A stretch of DNA of 36,883 nt from Aeriscardovia sp. (GCA_017537945.1 JAFYJT010000056.1:1-36883); one strand, 5' to 3'. Shown: positions 16,408-23,418, counted from the first letter of the stretch. Numbers and translations: made by a program. Notes: generated by a model from the letters alone, not told the origin.

Positions 16408-16902
16408 TTAAAGCGATTCCTTCAGCCTGGCCTGGGCGGCCTTGAGGCATTCCATGGCCTTTGCCTTGTCCTCCATGTGCGCCCCCGGCATTACCTTCTT
16501 CCCGGGCTCCAAGGCCTTGTACTGCTCGAAGAAGTGGCGGATTTCGTCCTTGTGGAACTTTTCTATGTCGTCTATATCCCTAATGGCGTCGTACCTTACG
16601 TCGTTGGGGACGAGGATGATCTTGTCATCCCCCCCCTCTTCGTCGACCATGTGGTACATGCCCACCACGCGGCAGTCTACGAGGCATCCGGGAAAGACCG
16701 GGATTACGTCCATAACCAGCGCGTCGAGGGGGTCGCCGTCTTCTCCCAGGGTGCCTTCTATGAACCCGTAGTCGTCAGGATAGCCCATGGCGGTAAACAG
16801 GGTCCTGTCGAGCTTCATCCTCCCGCTTTTGGGATCCAGCTCGTACTTGTTGCGCGATCCTCTTGGAATCTCTACAAGGACGGTAACTATGTCCTCTTTC
16901 AT
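16408..16902 (-). CDS. ppa: Inorganic pyrophosphatase (family I)
   Basis: Hydrolyses pyrophosphate to two phosphates, pulling biosynthetic reactions forward. The 164 residues are the normal length for the soluble family I enzyme. The family signature [13 protein letters not shown] (residues 54-66) supplies the metal-binding aspartates. [12 protein letters not shown] near the N-terminus and [17 protein letters not shown] contain the phosphate-binding Lys/Arg/Tyr residues. TTAGGAGGAG on the minus strand precedes ATG 16902 by a few bases. It is convergent with the membrane protein gene and divergent from hsp20. Confidence 0.96.
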   Translation of the reverse strand: MKEDIVTVLVEIPRGSRNKYELDPKSGRMKLDRTLFTAMGYPDDYGFIEGTLGEDGDPLDALVMDVIPVFPGCLVDCRVVGMYHMVDEEGGDDKIILVPNDVRYDAIRDIDDIEKFHKDEIRHFFEQYKALEPGKKVMPGAHMEDKAKAMECLKAAQARLKESL

Positions 16903-17051
16903 TTCTCCTCCTAACTTTAAGGTTCTTACTCAAAAATGCTTACTTTAACAAGTATGGCCCGGAAAGTAGATTTTTCTCTAAGCGAAAATGAATAATTTGC
17001 CTTTAAGGCCTGTTGAAGAGGGCAGAAAGAAATGAGCGAAAGGAAAAAATT

Positions 17052-17483
17052 ATGGCACTTCTGCCCGATGTAATGAATGACTTTGCCGCCGGCCCGTGGG
17101 GAGGCTTCGGAGGGCTTTTGGCCCGCGCCCAGGGAGGCCCCGCTGCAGGCCTCATGCGCACCGACATCACCGAGAGCAAGTCCGACTACCGCCTGGAAAT
17201 AGAGCTTCCCGGATTTTCGAAGAAAGACATCCACGTCCAGCTCAAGGACGGCTACCTCATCGTCTCTGCCGAGAAAAGCGAAAAGGAGGCCGAGGGCAAG
17301 GCCGGCAGGCAGTACCTGCGCCGCGAGAGGGCGGTAGAATCCTGCTCCCGCACCTTCTACGTAGGCAAGGAGCTTTTGGCCACCGACATTAAGTCGAAGC
17401 TTTCGGACGGAGTTTTGACCATCACCATCCCCAAGGAGATTGAGACTCCCAAGGGAGAAGTGGACATAGAGATAGGCGAGTAG
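17052..17483 (+). CDS. Small heat shock protein (Hsp20/alpha-crystallin family)
   Basis: ATP-independent holdase chaperone. The 143 residues have an N-terminal variable arm containing FGGLLARAQGGP and an alpha-crystallin domain from about residue 36. That domain shows MRTDITESKSDYRLEIELPGF, DIHVQLKDGYLIVSAEK, and the family end motif KLSDGVLTITIPKE. ATG 17052 follows AAAGGA by a normal distance. Transcription should start in the 149-base gap shared with ppa. I looked there for CIRCE or the CTTGAGT-type HAIR operator and saw no clear copy. The oxalate genes begin 147 bases downstream but have their own promoter. Confidence 0.92.
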   Translation: MALLPDVMNDFAAGPWGGFGGLLARAQGGPAAGLMRTDITESKSDYRLEIELPGFSKKDIHVQLKDGYLIVSAEKSEKEAEGKAGRQYLRRERAVESCSRTFYVGKELLATDIKSKLSDGVLTITIPKEIETPKGEVDIEIGE

Positions 17484-17493
17484 GCGCTTCTAC

Positions 17494-17521
17494 TTGCAAA
17501 CCCAAGAATGCCTCCTATAAT
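17494..17521 (+). promoter_or_regulatory. Sigma-70-type promoter of the oxc leader
   Basis: TTGCAA (17494-17499) and a perfect TATAAT (17516-17521) are 16 bases apart. It lies between the hsp20 stop and the leader hairpin. Transcription should start near 17528, giving a leader of about 102 bases that contains the hairpin and T-run before the oxc ribosome site. Confidence 0.7.
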
Positions 17522-17541
17522 GGGGGGCAAGATTAAGTTTT

Positions 17542-17600
17542 TTAATCATTGCGGGCGCCTTTTCCAACGCGAGTGCGTGAGGAAAAGGCGCCCGCTTTTT
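17542..17600 (+). promoter_or_regulatory. Leader hairpin plus T-run upstream of oxc (candidate attenuator, copy 1)
   Basis: A 15-bp perfect stem has arms at 17551-17565 and 17581-17595. It is topped by an inner 4-bp stem ACGC/GCGT with tetraloop GAGT and followed at once by TTTTT (17596-17600). As drawn it is a strong intrinsic terminator placed 29 bases before ATG 17630 and about 22 bases after the predicted transcription start. A second small stem, GATTAA/TTAATC (17531-17547), precedes it and shares bases with the repeat. It could simply terminate hsp20 read-through, but its place downstream of a promoter and its near-identical copy before frc argue for regulation. Confidence 0.7.
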
Positions 17601-17629
17601 AAATGGCTTTTTGTATTACAAGGAGCGAT

Positions 17630-19354
17630 ATGGCATCTGTAAAAATGAACGGCGCGGACCTTTTGGTCGAAGCGCTGAAGGCCAATGGCGTTAAGAACGT
17701 CTACGGCCTTGTGGGCATCCCCGTCACCGACGTTTCCCGCCTGATGGAAATGGAGGGGATTCACTTCTACGCCTTCCGGAGGGAGGACGCCGCAGTGGAG
17801 GCGGCAGCGGCCGCAGGCTACCTTACCGGCCGTCCGGGGATAGCCCTGACGGTGTCGGCGCCCGGCTTCCTCAACGGCCTGGTGGCCCTTAAAGAAGCTA
17901 CGGAAAACTGCTGGCCCGTAATCATGATTTCTGGCTCCTCCGACAGGGCCCTTGTAGACATGGACAGGGGCGAATACGAGGGGATGGATCAGTATAACGC
18001 GGCCAAGCCCTTCTGCAAGGCGGCATTTAGAATCGACAGGCCCGAAGACGTGGGCCTGGGGGTAGTCAGGGCCATAAGGGCGGCCATGGGCGGAAGGCCG
18101 GGAGGAGTTTACCTGGACGTCCCCGGAGAAATGCTGGGCCAGATGCTCGATTCCTCCATCGACCCCGCTTCCACCATCCACATCCCTGTCGATCCGGCCC
18201 CGGCCCAGTTCCCGAGCGACGAAGCCGTAAAGAGGGCAGTAGACCTCCTCACCTCCGCCAAGCGCCCGACGATCCTTTTGGGCAAGGGGGCCGCGTACGC
18301 AAAGGCCGAGGATCAAATCAGGGACCTTGTGGAATCCACCTCCATCCCCTTCCTGCCCATGAGCATGGCGAAGGGCATCATTCCGGACGGCAGCCCGCAC
18401 AGCGCCGCCGCGGCCCGCTCCCTTTCTTTGGGCAGCGCCGACGTAATCCTGATTTTGGGCGCCAGGCTTAACTGGCTGCTGGGCAACGGATCCTCCCCCA
18501 GGCCTTTTGCCCAAGACGTGAAGTTCATCCAGGTCGACATCGACGGGCAGGAAATAGACTCCAACCGCCACATAGCCGCCCCCCTTGTAGGCGACATGGT
18601 CTCGGTCCTGAGCAAATTCGTCCCGGCCGTCAAAAAGACGGGCTACAAGGCGCCCCAGGACTGGCTCGAGAAGATCGCCGAAAAGAAGGCCTCCAACGTT
18701 GAAAAGATGAGCAAAGCCGAAGAAGCGGGCAAGGACAAAGTTCCTATGGGCTTCTACGGGGCAATGCTCCCGATTCGGGACCTTATAGCCAAAAATCCGG
18801 ACACCTACCTCGTTTCCGAAGGCGCGAACACCCTGGACGTGGGAAGGGATGTAATCAACATCCTCCAGCCCCGGCACCGCCTCGACACCGGCACCTGGGG
18901 CGTAATGGGGGTAGGCCTCCCCTATGCCATTGCCGCGGCCGTGGAAACCGGAAGGCCCGTAATAGATTTGGCCGGCGATTCCGCGTTCGGCTTTGACGGA
19001 ATGGAAGCCGAGACAATGTGCAGGTACCACCTGCCCATAACCGTGGTCATCTGCAACAACGGCGGAATCTATAACGGGGAAGATCCCGAAATCAACGGGA
19101 TGGTGTCCCCCACTTACCTTGATCCCAGCGGCCAGTACGATCTGATGGCGCGCGCCTTTGGCGGAAGGGCCTACGACGTGCGCACCAACCAGGAGATGGA
19201 GGACGCGCTCAAGGAGGCTTACGACTCCAAGGAGCCCAGCATCATCAACGCCGTGCTTTCCACTTCCATGGGGAAGGAAAGCGGGCACATCGGCCACCTC
19301 AACCCCGTCATCTTCCATGAGGACGGCCCCGTAAATATGCCTAAAGAGAAATAA
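17630..19354 (+). CDS. oxc: Oxalyl-CoA decarboxylase
   Basis: Thiamine-diphosphate enzyme converting oxalyl-CoA to formyl-CoA and CO2, the proton-consuming step of oxalate breakdown. The 574 residues are the usual length. Seen are the N-terminal PYR domain with the conserved Glu in FRREDAAVEAAAAAGYL, and the oxalyl-CoA-site segment RGEYEGMDQYNAAKPFCKAAF near 113, with the Tyr-Glu pair known from the Oxalobacter enzyme. The ThDP/Mg site runs from GDSAFGFDGMEAET to VICNNGG (about 448-480). The C-terminal lid ESGHIGHLNP is near 551, with His where I recall Arg in Oxalobacter. AAGGAG at 17620-17625 fixes ATG 17630. The frame is open to 17603 but would start within the hairpin flank. Its partner frc follows. 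Confidence 0.96.
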   Translation: MASVKMNGADLLVEALKANGVKNVYGLVGIPVTDVSRLMEMEGIHFYAFRREDAAVEAAAAAGYLTGRPGIALTVSAPGFLNGLVALKEATENCWPVIMISGSSDRALVDMDRGEYEGMDQYNAAKPFCKAAFRIDRPEDVGLGVVRAIRAAMGGRPGGVYLDVPGEMLGQMLDSSIDPASTIHIPVDPAPAQFPSDEAVKRAVDLLTSAKRPTILLGKGAAYAKAEDQIRDLVESTSIPFLPMSMAKGIIPDGSPHSAAAARSLSLGSADVILILGARLNWLLGNGSSPRPFAQDVKFIQVDIDGQEIDSNRHIAAPLVGDMVSVLSKFVPAVKKTGYKAPQDWLEKIAEKKASNVEKMSKAEEAGKDKVPMGFYGAMLPIRDLIAKNPDTYLVSEGANTLDVGRDVINILQPRHRLDTGTWGVMGVGLPYAIAAAVETGRPVIDLAGDSAFGFDGMEAETMCRYHLPITVVICNNGGIYNGEDPEINGMVSPTYLDPSGQYDLMARAFGGRAYDVRTNQEMEDALKEAYDSKEPSIINAVLSTSMGKESGHIGHLNPVIFHEDGPVNMPKEK

Positions 19355-19402
19355 TTATTCCGCCTCCGCGGGATCGATCTATACTGAAACCGATCAGCAA
19401 AG

Positions 19403-19461
19403 TTAATCATTGCGGGCGCCTTTTCCAACGCGAGTGCGTGAGAAAGGGCGCCCGCTTTTTT
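19403..19461 (+). promoter_or_regulatory. Leader hairpin plus T-run upstream of frc (candidate attenuator, copy 2)
   Basis: Near-duplicate of the element before oxc. The first 40 bases are identical, including the apical stem-loop. The 3' arm differs by one deleted A and one A-to-G change, which keep the stem intact as a T-G wobble pair. The arms run from 19412 to 19455, then a run of six T. ATG 19504 is 42 bases beyond. A TATACT box (19380-19385) with a weak TTCCGC 16 bases upstream lies before the hairpin. It may act as the oxc terminator, an internal attenuator, or both. Confidence 0.7.
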
Positions 19462-19503
19462 GGATCTGCTTTGCAAATAAAAGCAAAAGAAAGGTGTCTA
19501 TTT

Positions 19504-20826
19504 ATGAATGAATTCGCACCGCTGAAGGGAATCACCGTAGTGGATTGGACGCAGGTCCAGTCCGGCCCCTCCTGCACCCAGATCCTGGCATGGCTGGGAG
19601 CCGACGTAATCAAGATCGAGAAGCCCGGCTCGGGAGATCCCACCCGCAATCAGCTCCTGGACATAGCCGACTCCTGGGGCCTTTACTTCCTGCAGCTCAA
19701 CGCCAACAAGAAGTCTCTGACTCTGGACGTGAGGACCGAGGCCGGAAAGAAGGTGCTTACCGAGCTGCTCAAGAAAGCCGACATCTTCGTGGAAAACATC
19801 AAGCCCGGCGGCGTAGACAAGCTCGGCTTCGGCTGGGAGGACGTGCATAAGCTTAACCCGCGCCTCATCATGGGAAGCATCAAGGGCTTCAACAAGGGTT
19901 CGCGCTTCGAGGATGTGAAGGCCTATGAGCCCGTAGCCCAGAGCGCCGGAGGCGCCGCCTCCGCCACCGGCTGGAACGAGGGCAAGTTCAACGTCCCCAC
20001 CCAGTCCGCGGCCGCCCTTGGGGACTCCAACTCCGGCATGCACCTCGTTATGGGCCTTCTTGCCGCCCTCGTGCAGAGGGACCGCACGGGCGAGGGATGC
20101 TTCGTGTACCAGTCCATGGTCAACGCCACCATCAACCTTTGCCGCATCAAGCTCCGCGACCAAATCATGCTCGACAACCTCGGCGCCCTCCCCCACTATG
20201 CCGTGTACGACACCGGCTTCAAGTGGGGCAAGGCCATCCCCAGGGCCGAAAATACCGAAGGCGGACAGGTCATCGGCTGGTGCTACAAGGCCAAGGGCTG
20301 GGACACCGACCCCAACGACTACGTCTACATCGTCATCCAGGATCCCAAGTCCAGCTGGGAAGCACTGTGCAACACTATAGGCAAGCCCGAGCTCATCGAC
20401 GATCCCCGCTTCGACACTTGGCAGCACCGCCAGTGCAACAAGGAGGCGCTCTACGCCGAAATCGAAGACTTCACCAAGAACTACGACAAGTTCGAGCTCA
20501 CCGAGAAGTTCAGCAAGGCCGGCCTCCCCTGCGGGCCCGTCATGGATTGGTACGAGCTTGAAAACGACCCGGATCTCAACTCCGACGGCACCATCGTCAC
20601 CATCGACGAGGGAGGCAACCGCGGAAACTTCAAGACCATCGGCCTTCCCTTCACCATGTCCAACTACAAGCCTGTTTACAAGCGCGCTCCCGATCTTGGA
20701 GAGAACAACAAGGAAATTCTCACCAACCTCGGATTCAGCGAGAGCGATATTCAGAACATGCTTGCTGATGGAACGATTTCCGAGGCCCGCGGGCCGAAGA
20801 ACGCCGCTCCAAAGGTGATCAAGTAG
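19504..20826 (+). CDS. frc: Formyl-CoA:oxalate CoA-transferase
   Basis: Class III CoA-transferase that moves CoA from formyl-CoA to oxalate, regenerating oxalyl-CoA for Oxc and releasing formate. The 440 residues fit FRC/YfdW. The N-terminus TVVDWTQVQSGPSCTQILAW is typical. The catalytic Asp is in AALGDSNSGMH near residue 174, and AYEPVAQSAGGAASATG precedes it as in known FRCs. The glycine loop near 258 reads EGGQ, shorter than the Oxalobacter GGGGQ. AAAGGTG before ATG 19504 fixes the start; the frame is open back to 19438 through the hairpin. Codon use differs from the window average, with isoleucine nearly all ATC and arginine mostly CGC. Confidence 0.96.
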   Translation: MNEFAPLKGITVVDWTQVQSGPSCTQILAWLGADVIKIEKPGSGDPTRNQLLDIADSWGLYFLQLNANKKSLTLDVRTEAGKKVLTELLKKADIFVENIKPGGVDKLGFGWEDVHKLNPRLIMGSIKGFNKGSRFEDVKAYEPVAQSAGGAASATGWNEGKFNVPTQSAAALGDSNSGMHLVMGLLAALVQRDRTGEGCFVYQSMVNATINLCRIKLRDQIMLDNLGALPHYAVYDTGFKWGKAIPRAENTEGGQVIGWCYKAKGWDTDPNDYVYIVIQDPKSSWEALCNTIGKPELIDDPRFDTWQHRQCNKEALYAEIEDFTKNYDKFELTEKFSKAGLPCGPVMDWYELENDPDLNSDGTIVTIDEGGNRGNFKTIGLPFTMSNYKPVYKRAPDLGENNKEILTNLGFSESDIQNMLADGTISEARGPKNAAPKVIK

Positions 20827-20839
20827 GTAAGTTACGACA

Positions 20840-20879
20840 AAGGGGGAAAACTTAAAGTTAAGTTTTCCCCCTTATTTTT
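20840..20879 (+). terminator. Intrinsic terminator after frc
   Basis: Perfect 15-bp stem (AAGGGGGAAAACTTA with its complement) around a 4-base loop, followed by ATTTTT. It begins 13 bases after the frc stop and ends 15 bases before the carrier gene, so the carrier is probably transcribed by read-through or from a separate promoter. Unlike the three leader hairpins, this one has no sequence kinship to them. Confidence 0.88.
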
Positions 20880-20894
20880 CCAATAGGACTTCTC

Positions 20895-21935
20895 ATGAAT
20901 ATAGGGAAGATTATCGTAGATGACCTGGTGCCAATCCTGGTCATCATGGCCCTGGGCTGGTGCCTGGGCTGGAAATGGAAGGGACAGAAAAAGCCCTTCA
21001 TCGACAATGACGGCCGAAAGGCCCTGAACTACTTCGTGTTGGACGTCGCGCTTCCCGCCGCCTTGTTTGCTTCCATTGCAAAGGCTTCGAGAAGGCTCTT
21101 CATCAAAGACGGAGTTCTGACCCTCATTTCCTTTATCGGCGTCACGGCGCTCTTCATGCTTTGCTACTACTTGGACAAGTGGCTGTTCAAGCGCAACAAG
21201 GCGGAAGCCGCCATCTGCGCCTTGATTGCAGGCTCCCCGACCATCGGGTTCTTGGGATTTGCAGTTCTCGATCCGATTTTCGGAGATACCACCAACACCA
21301 ATCTGGTGATTGGCATTATATCCATCGTTGTAAACGCCATTACTATTCCTATAGGCGTGTCTTTGGTGGAAAGCTACCTGAACGAGGAGGCCGCTAAAAA
21401 CGGCACTCTGAAGGAATACAACGAAAAAGGCAAGAAGATCCACCGCGGAGCCGGATGGTCCATCCTCCGCGCCTGCTGCAAGCCTGTAGCTGCGGCTCCT
21501 ATCCTCGCCGTCATTTGGGTCTTGATTGGGATTCCGTGGCCTTCCTGGCTCACCCCCAACTTCACCTTGATAGCCAAGGCAAACTCAGGGGTCGCCGTTC
21601 TTGCGGCAGGCGTCGCACTGGCCGCCACCGGCACCTTTGCCTTCAGCTGGGAAATTATCTGGAACGTTTTCTACCGCCTGCTCCTCATGCCTGGCATCCT
21701 GGTTTTCGTAGGGTACCTGTGCGGAATGTGGAGGGACCCCAACAGCCTCATACTTCTTGAGATGCTGGCGCTTGGCACGGGCCTCCCCCCCGCCATGAGC
21801 GGCGTCATAATTTCCAGTCAAAACAACATCTATGTCAAGGAAGGCACAAGTACCTTGGCTATTTCCACAGTCTGTTTTGCAGGTACATGCGTGCTGTGGA
21901 TTTGGCTGATACCACTCATCGCCCACGCCCTATAG
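20895..21935 (+). CDS. AEC-family transporter (YfdV-like, candidate oxalate/formate carrier)
   Basis: Membrane carrier of the auxin efflux carrier family, with 346 residues and about ten hydrophobic helices. Segments such as IIVDDLVPILVIMALGWCLG at the N-terminus, ALNYFVLDVALPAALFASIA (conserved family region with a Pro in the second helix) and AGSPTIGFLGFAVLDPIFG support the family. Related proteins export organic acids or malate. In E. coli the family member yfdV lies inside the oxalate-linked yfd operon, so oxalate uptake or formate exit is a reasonable but unproven guess. AGGA about 10 bases upstream is a weak ribosome site for ATG 20895. No hairpin of the oxc/frc type precedes this gene. 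Confidence 0.85.
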   Translation: MNIGKIIVDDLVPILVIMALGWCLGWKWKGQKKPFIDNDGRKALNYFVLDVALPAALFASIAKASRRLFIKDGVLTLISFIGVTALFMLCYYLDKWLFKRNKAEAAICALIAGSPTIGFLGFAVLDPIFGDTTNTNLVIGIISIVVNAITIPIGVSLVESYLNEEAAKNGTLKEYNEKGKKIHRGAGWSILRACCKPVAAAPILAVIWVLIGIPWPSWLTPNFTLIAKANSGVAVLAAGVALAATGTFAFSWEIIWNVFYRLLLMPGILVFVGYLCGMWRDPNSLILLEMLALGTGLPPAMSGVIISSQNNIYVKEGTSTLAISTVCFAGTCVLWIWLIPLIAHAL

Positions 21936-22067
21936 CGTAGGCGAAGCTTGTGCCTTCATTTTGAGTGGCAGAAACGTCTTTTTGTTCCAATCTCCAGGGA
22001 ACGTATGGCCGTTGCCTGGTACGAAGGGCGCCGGCCAAAGGCGCGCCTTTGGCGGACTTGAAGACAT
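21936..22067 (+). promoter_or_regulatory. Intergenic region with operator-like inverted repeats upstream of the second CoA-transferase
   Basis: Contains a perfect 20-bp palindrome, GCCAAAGGCGCGCCTTTGGC, at 22034-22053, and a looser inverted repeat GTTCC-N9-GGAAC at 21984-22002. Both could be protein-binding sites or RNA stems. I see no clear promoter hexamers; TTGTTC near 21982 is a possible -35. The leader hairpin follows directly. Confidence 0.5.
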
Positions 22068-22109
22068 GCGGGAGCTTTCCGGCGCTCGGCCGGGGGCGCC
22101 CGCTTTTTT
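22068..22109 (+). promoter_or_regulatory. Leader hairpin plus T-run upstream of the second CoA-transferase (diverged copy 3)
   Basis: The 5' arm GCGGGAGCTTTCC resembles GCGGGCGCCTTTTCC of the oxc and frc elements, and the 3' arm ends in the same GGGCGCCCGC followed by six T (22104-22109). The stem pairs with one A-G mismatch and several T-G wobbles, and the loop differs. The spacing to ATG 22138 is 28 bases, matching copy 1. An ancestral relation to copies 1 and 2 is inferred from arm sequence and position. Confidence 0.55.
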
Positions 22110-22137
22110 AATGGGCCGTCTTTATGAAAGGAAAAAA

Positions 22138-23349
22138 ATGCAAGAAAAGCAGGATCCCGACTATAAGAAGGTGGCGCAAGAGGACCCGCGCCTGGATCCG
22201 AACAAGCCTTACCCCCTCGAAGGGGTGCTGGTGGTGGATCTCACCCGGGTGCTTTCGGGTCCGACCTGCACCAGGATGCTGGCGGACGCCGGAGCCAGGG
22301 TGATACATGTGGAGAGGCCCCCCAAGGGAGACGATACCCGGAGCATGGGGCCCTACGTGGCCGACGGCTCTTCCGACTACTTCCGCATCGCCAACGTCGG
22401 GAAAGAGTCCATAGCCCTGGACTTCCGCAATCCCGGGGACCACGCCTTCCTCATGAAGATGATTGCAAAGGCGGACGTGGTGGTGGAAAACTTCCGCCCG
22501 GGCGTCATGGCTAAAAACGGACTAGACCCCGAAGAGCTCGTCAAAAAGTTCCCGCGCCTCATCGTCTGCTCCATTTCCGGCTTCGGGCAGTGGGGGCCGA
22601 TGTCAAAGGCGGCCGCCTACGATACCGTAGTGCAGGCTTGGAGCGGCCTTATGGAGCTTACGGGCCTTCCGGCTGATGAAGGGGGAACGCCTACGCGAGT
22701 GGGCACATCCATTTCCGACATCGTCGCCGGCATCTACGGCTACGCCGGAATTGCGACGGCCCTGTACGCCAGGGAGAAGACCGGAAAAGGGACCACTGTC
22801 GACATCTCCATGCTCGACGCCTCCTTCTCCCTCATGGCCCAGGGCCTTATGAGCTCCCTAGGGCTCGGAGAGCGGCCCAAGAGGATTGGAAACCGCCACC
22901 CCTACATGTATCCTTTCGACACCTTCATGTGCGCAGACGAAATGGTGGCGATCTGCTGCGGAAACGACCGCCTCTGGGGCCTTTTAAGCTCCTGCCTGGG
23001 CCACCCCGAGTGGGCCGAGGATCCCGATATGATCACAAACGACCTTAGGGAGAAGAACTGGAGGAAGGTCAAAGGCCTTATGGAGGGCGTGCTCTCCTCG
23101 GCCCCGGCCCAGGAGTGGCAGAAAAAGATTTCAGAAGCCGGCGTGCCCTGCGGCCTTTGCCTTAATGTGGACGACACCCGCCGCATGCCCCAAATAGTTT
23201 CCAGGGGCATGGTCAAAGAAATGCCTGACGGCCAGCTCGTCCTGGGGGATCCCTTCAAGTTTGGCGCCTGGAACTCCTACGGGGCCCAAAAAGACGCCCC
23301 CAAGTACGACGAGGACGGCGCTAGGATCAGGAAGGAATTTGGAGAATAA
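22138..23349 (+). CDS. Class III CoA-transferase (CaiB/BaiF family), possibly acetyl-CoA:oxalate CoA-transferase
   Basis: The 403 residues show the family features. These are LVVDLTRVLSGPTCTRMLADAGARVIHVE at the N-terminus, VVVENFRPGVM, SISGFGQWGP, the catalytic Asp in VGTSISDIVAG near 193, and the C-terminal AGVPCGLCLNVDD. In E. coli the oxalate cluster also holds a second CoA-transferase, YfdE, reported to use acetyl-CoA and oxalate. The equivalent position here suggests a priming role that makes the first oxalyl-CoA. Another CoA acceptor such as succinate is possible, because the family is promiscuous. AAAGGA at 22127-22132 selects ATG 22138. The frame is open upstream to 21961 through the hairpin, which is not used. 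Confidence 0.85.
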   Translation: MQEKQDPDYKKVAQEDPRLDPNKPYPLEGVLVVDLTRVLSGPTCTRMLADAGARVIHVERPPKGDDTRSMGPYVADGSSDYFRIANVGKESIALDFRNPGDHAFLMKMIAKADVVVENFRPGVMAKNGLDPEELVKKFPRLIVCSISGFGQWGPMSKAAAYDTVVQAWSGLMELTGLPADEGGTPTRVGTSISDIVAGIYGYAGIATALYAREKTGKGTTVDISMLDASFSLMAQGLMSSLGLGERPKRIGNRHPYMYPFDTFMCADEMVAICCGNDRLWGLLSSCLGHPEWAEDPDMITNDLREKNWRKVKGLMEGVLSSAPAQEWQKKISEAGVPCGLCLNVDDTRRMPQIVSRGMVKEMPDGQLVLGDPFKFGAWNSYGAQKDAPKYDEDGARIRKEFGE

Positions 23350-23384
23350 AAGCGCCTTCCTACGGGGGCTTCCGCTTTAGGATC

Positions 23385-23411
23385 AAAAAAGGCCCTCAGA
23401 AGAAGAGGGCC
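23385..23411 (-). terminator. Intrinsic terminator of the initiator tRNA gene
   Basis: On the minus strand GGCCCTC (as its complement GAGGGCC, 23391-23411) forms a perfect 7-bp stem with a 7-base loop, followed by TTTTTT (23385-23390). It lies just downstream of the tRNA. On the plus strand a weaker AAAGCG/CGCTTT pairing between 23348 and 23379 could serve the CoA-transferase gene. Confidence 0.85.
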
Positions 23412-23418
23412 CGGGTAG

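Noticed and set aside
16903-17051. CIRCE or HAIR heat-shock operator upstream of hsp20
   Set aside because: Only partial similarity (CTTACTC and AACAAG fragments) with wrong spacing; not enough to claim an operator.
17546-19318. Long open frame on the minus strand opposite oxc (about 590 codons)
   Set aside because: It is a shadow of oxc caused by GC-rich codon bias. The protein shows no domain, and the plus-strand frame is a clear ThDP enzyme.
17542-19461. The duplicated hairpins as ends of an insertion sequence carrying oxc
   Set aside because: The copies are in direct orientation, no transposase lies between them, and no target duplication is seen. Both sit at the same place relative to a start codon.
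19438-19503. Upstream in-frame extension of frc through the hairpin
   Set aside because: It would place coding sequence in the stem-loop and lacks a ribosome site. ATG 19504 has one and matches the family N-terminus.
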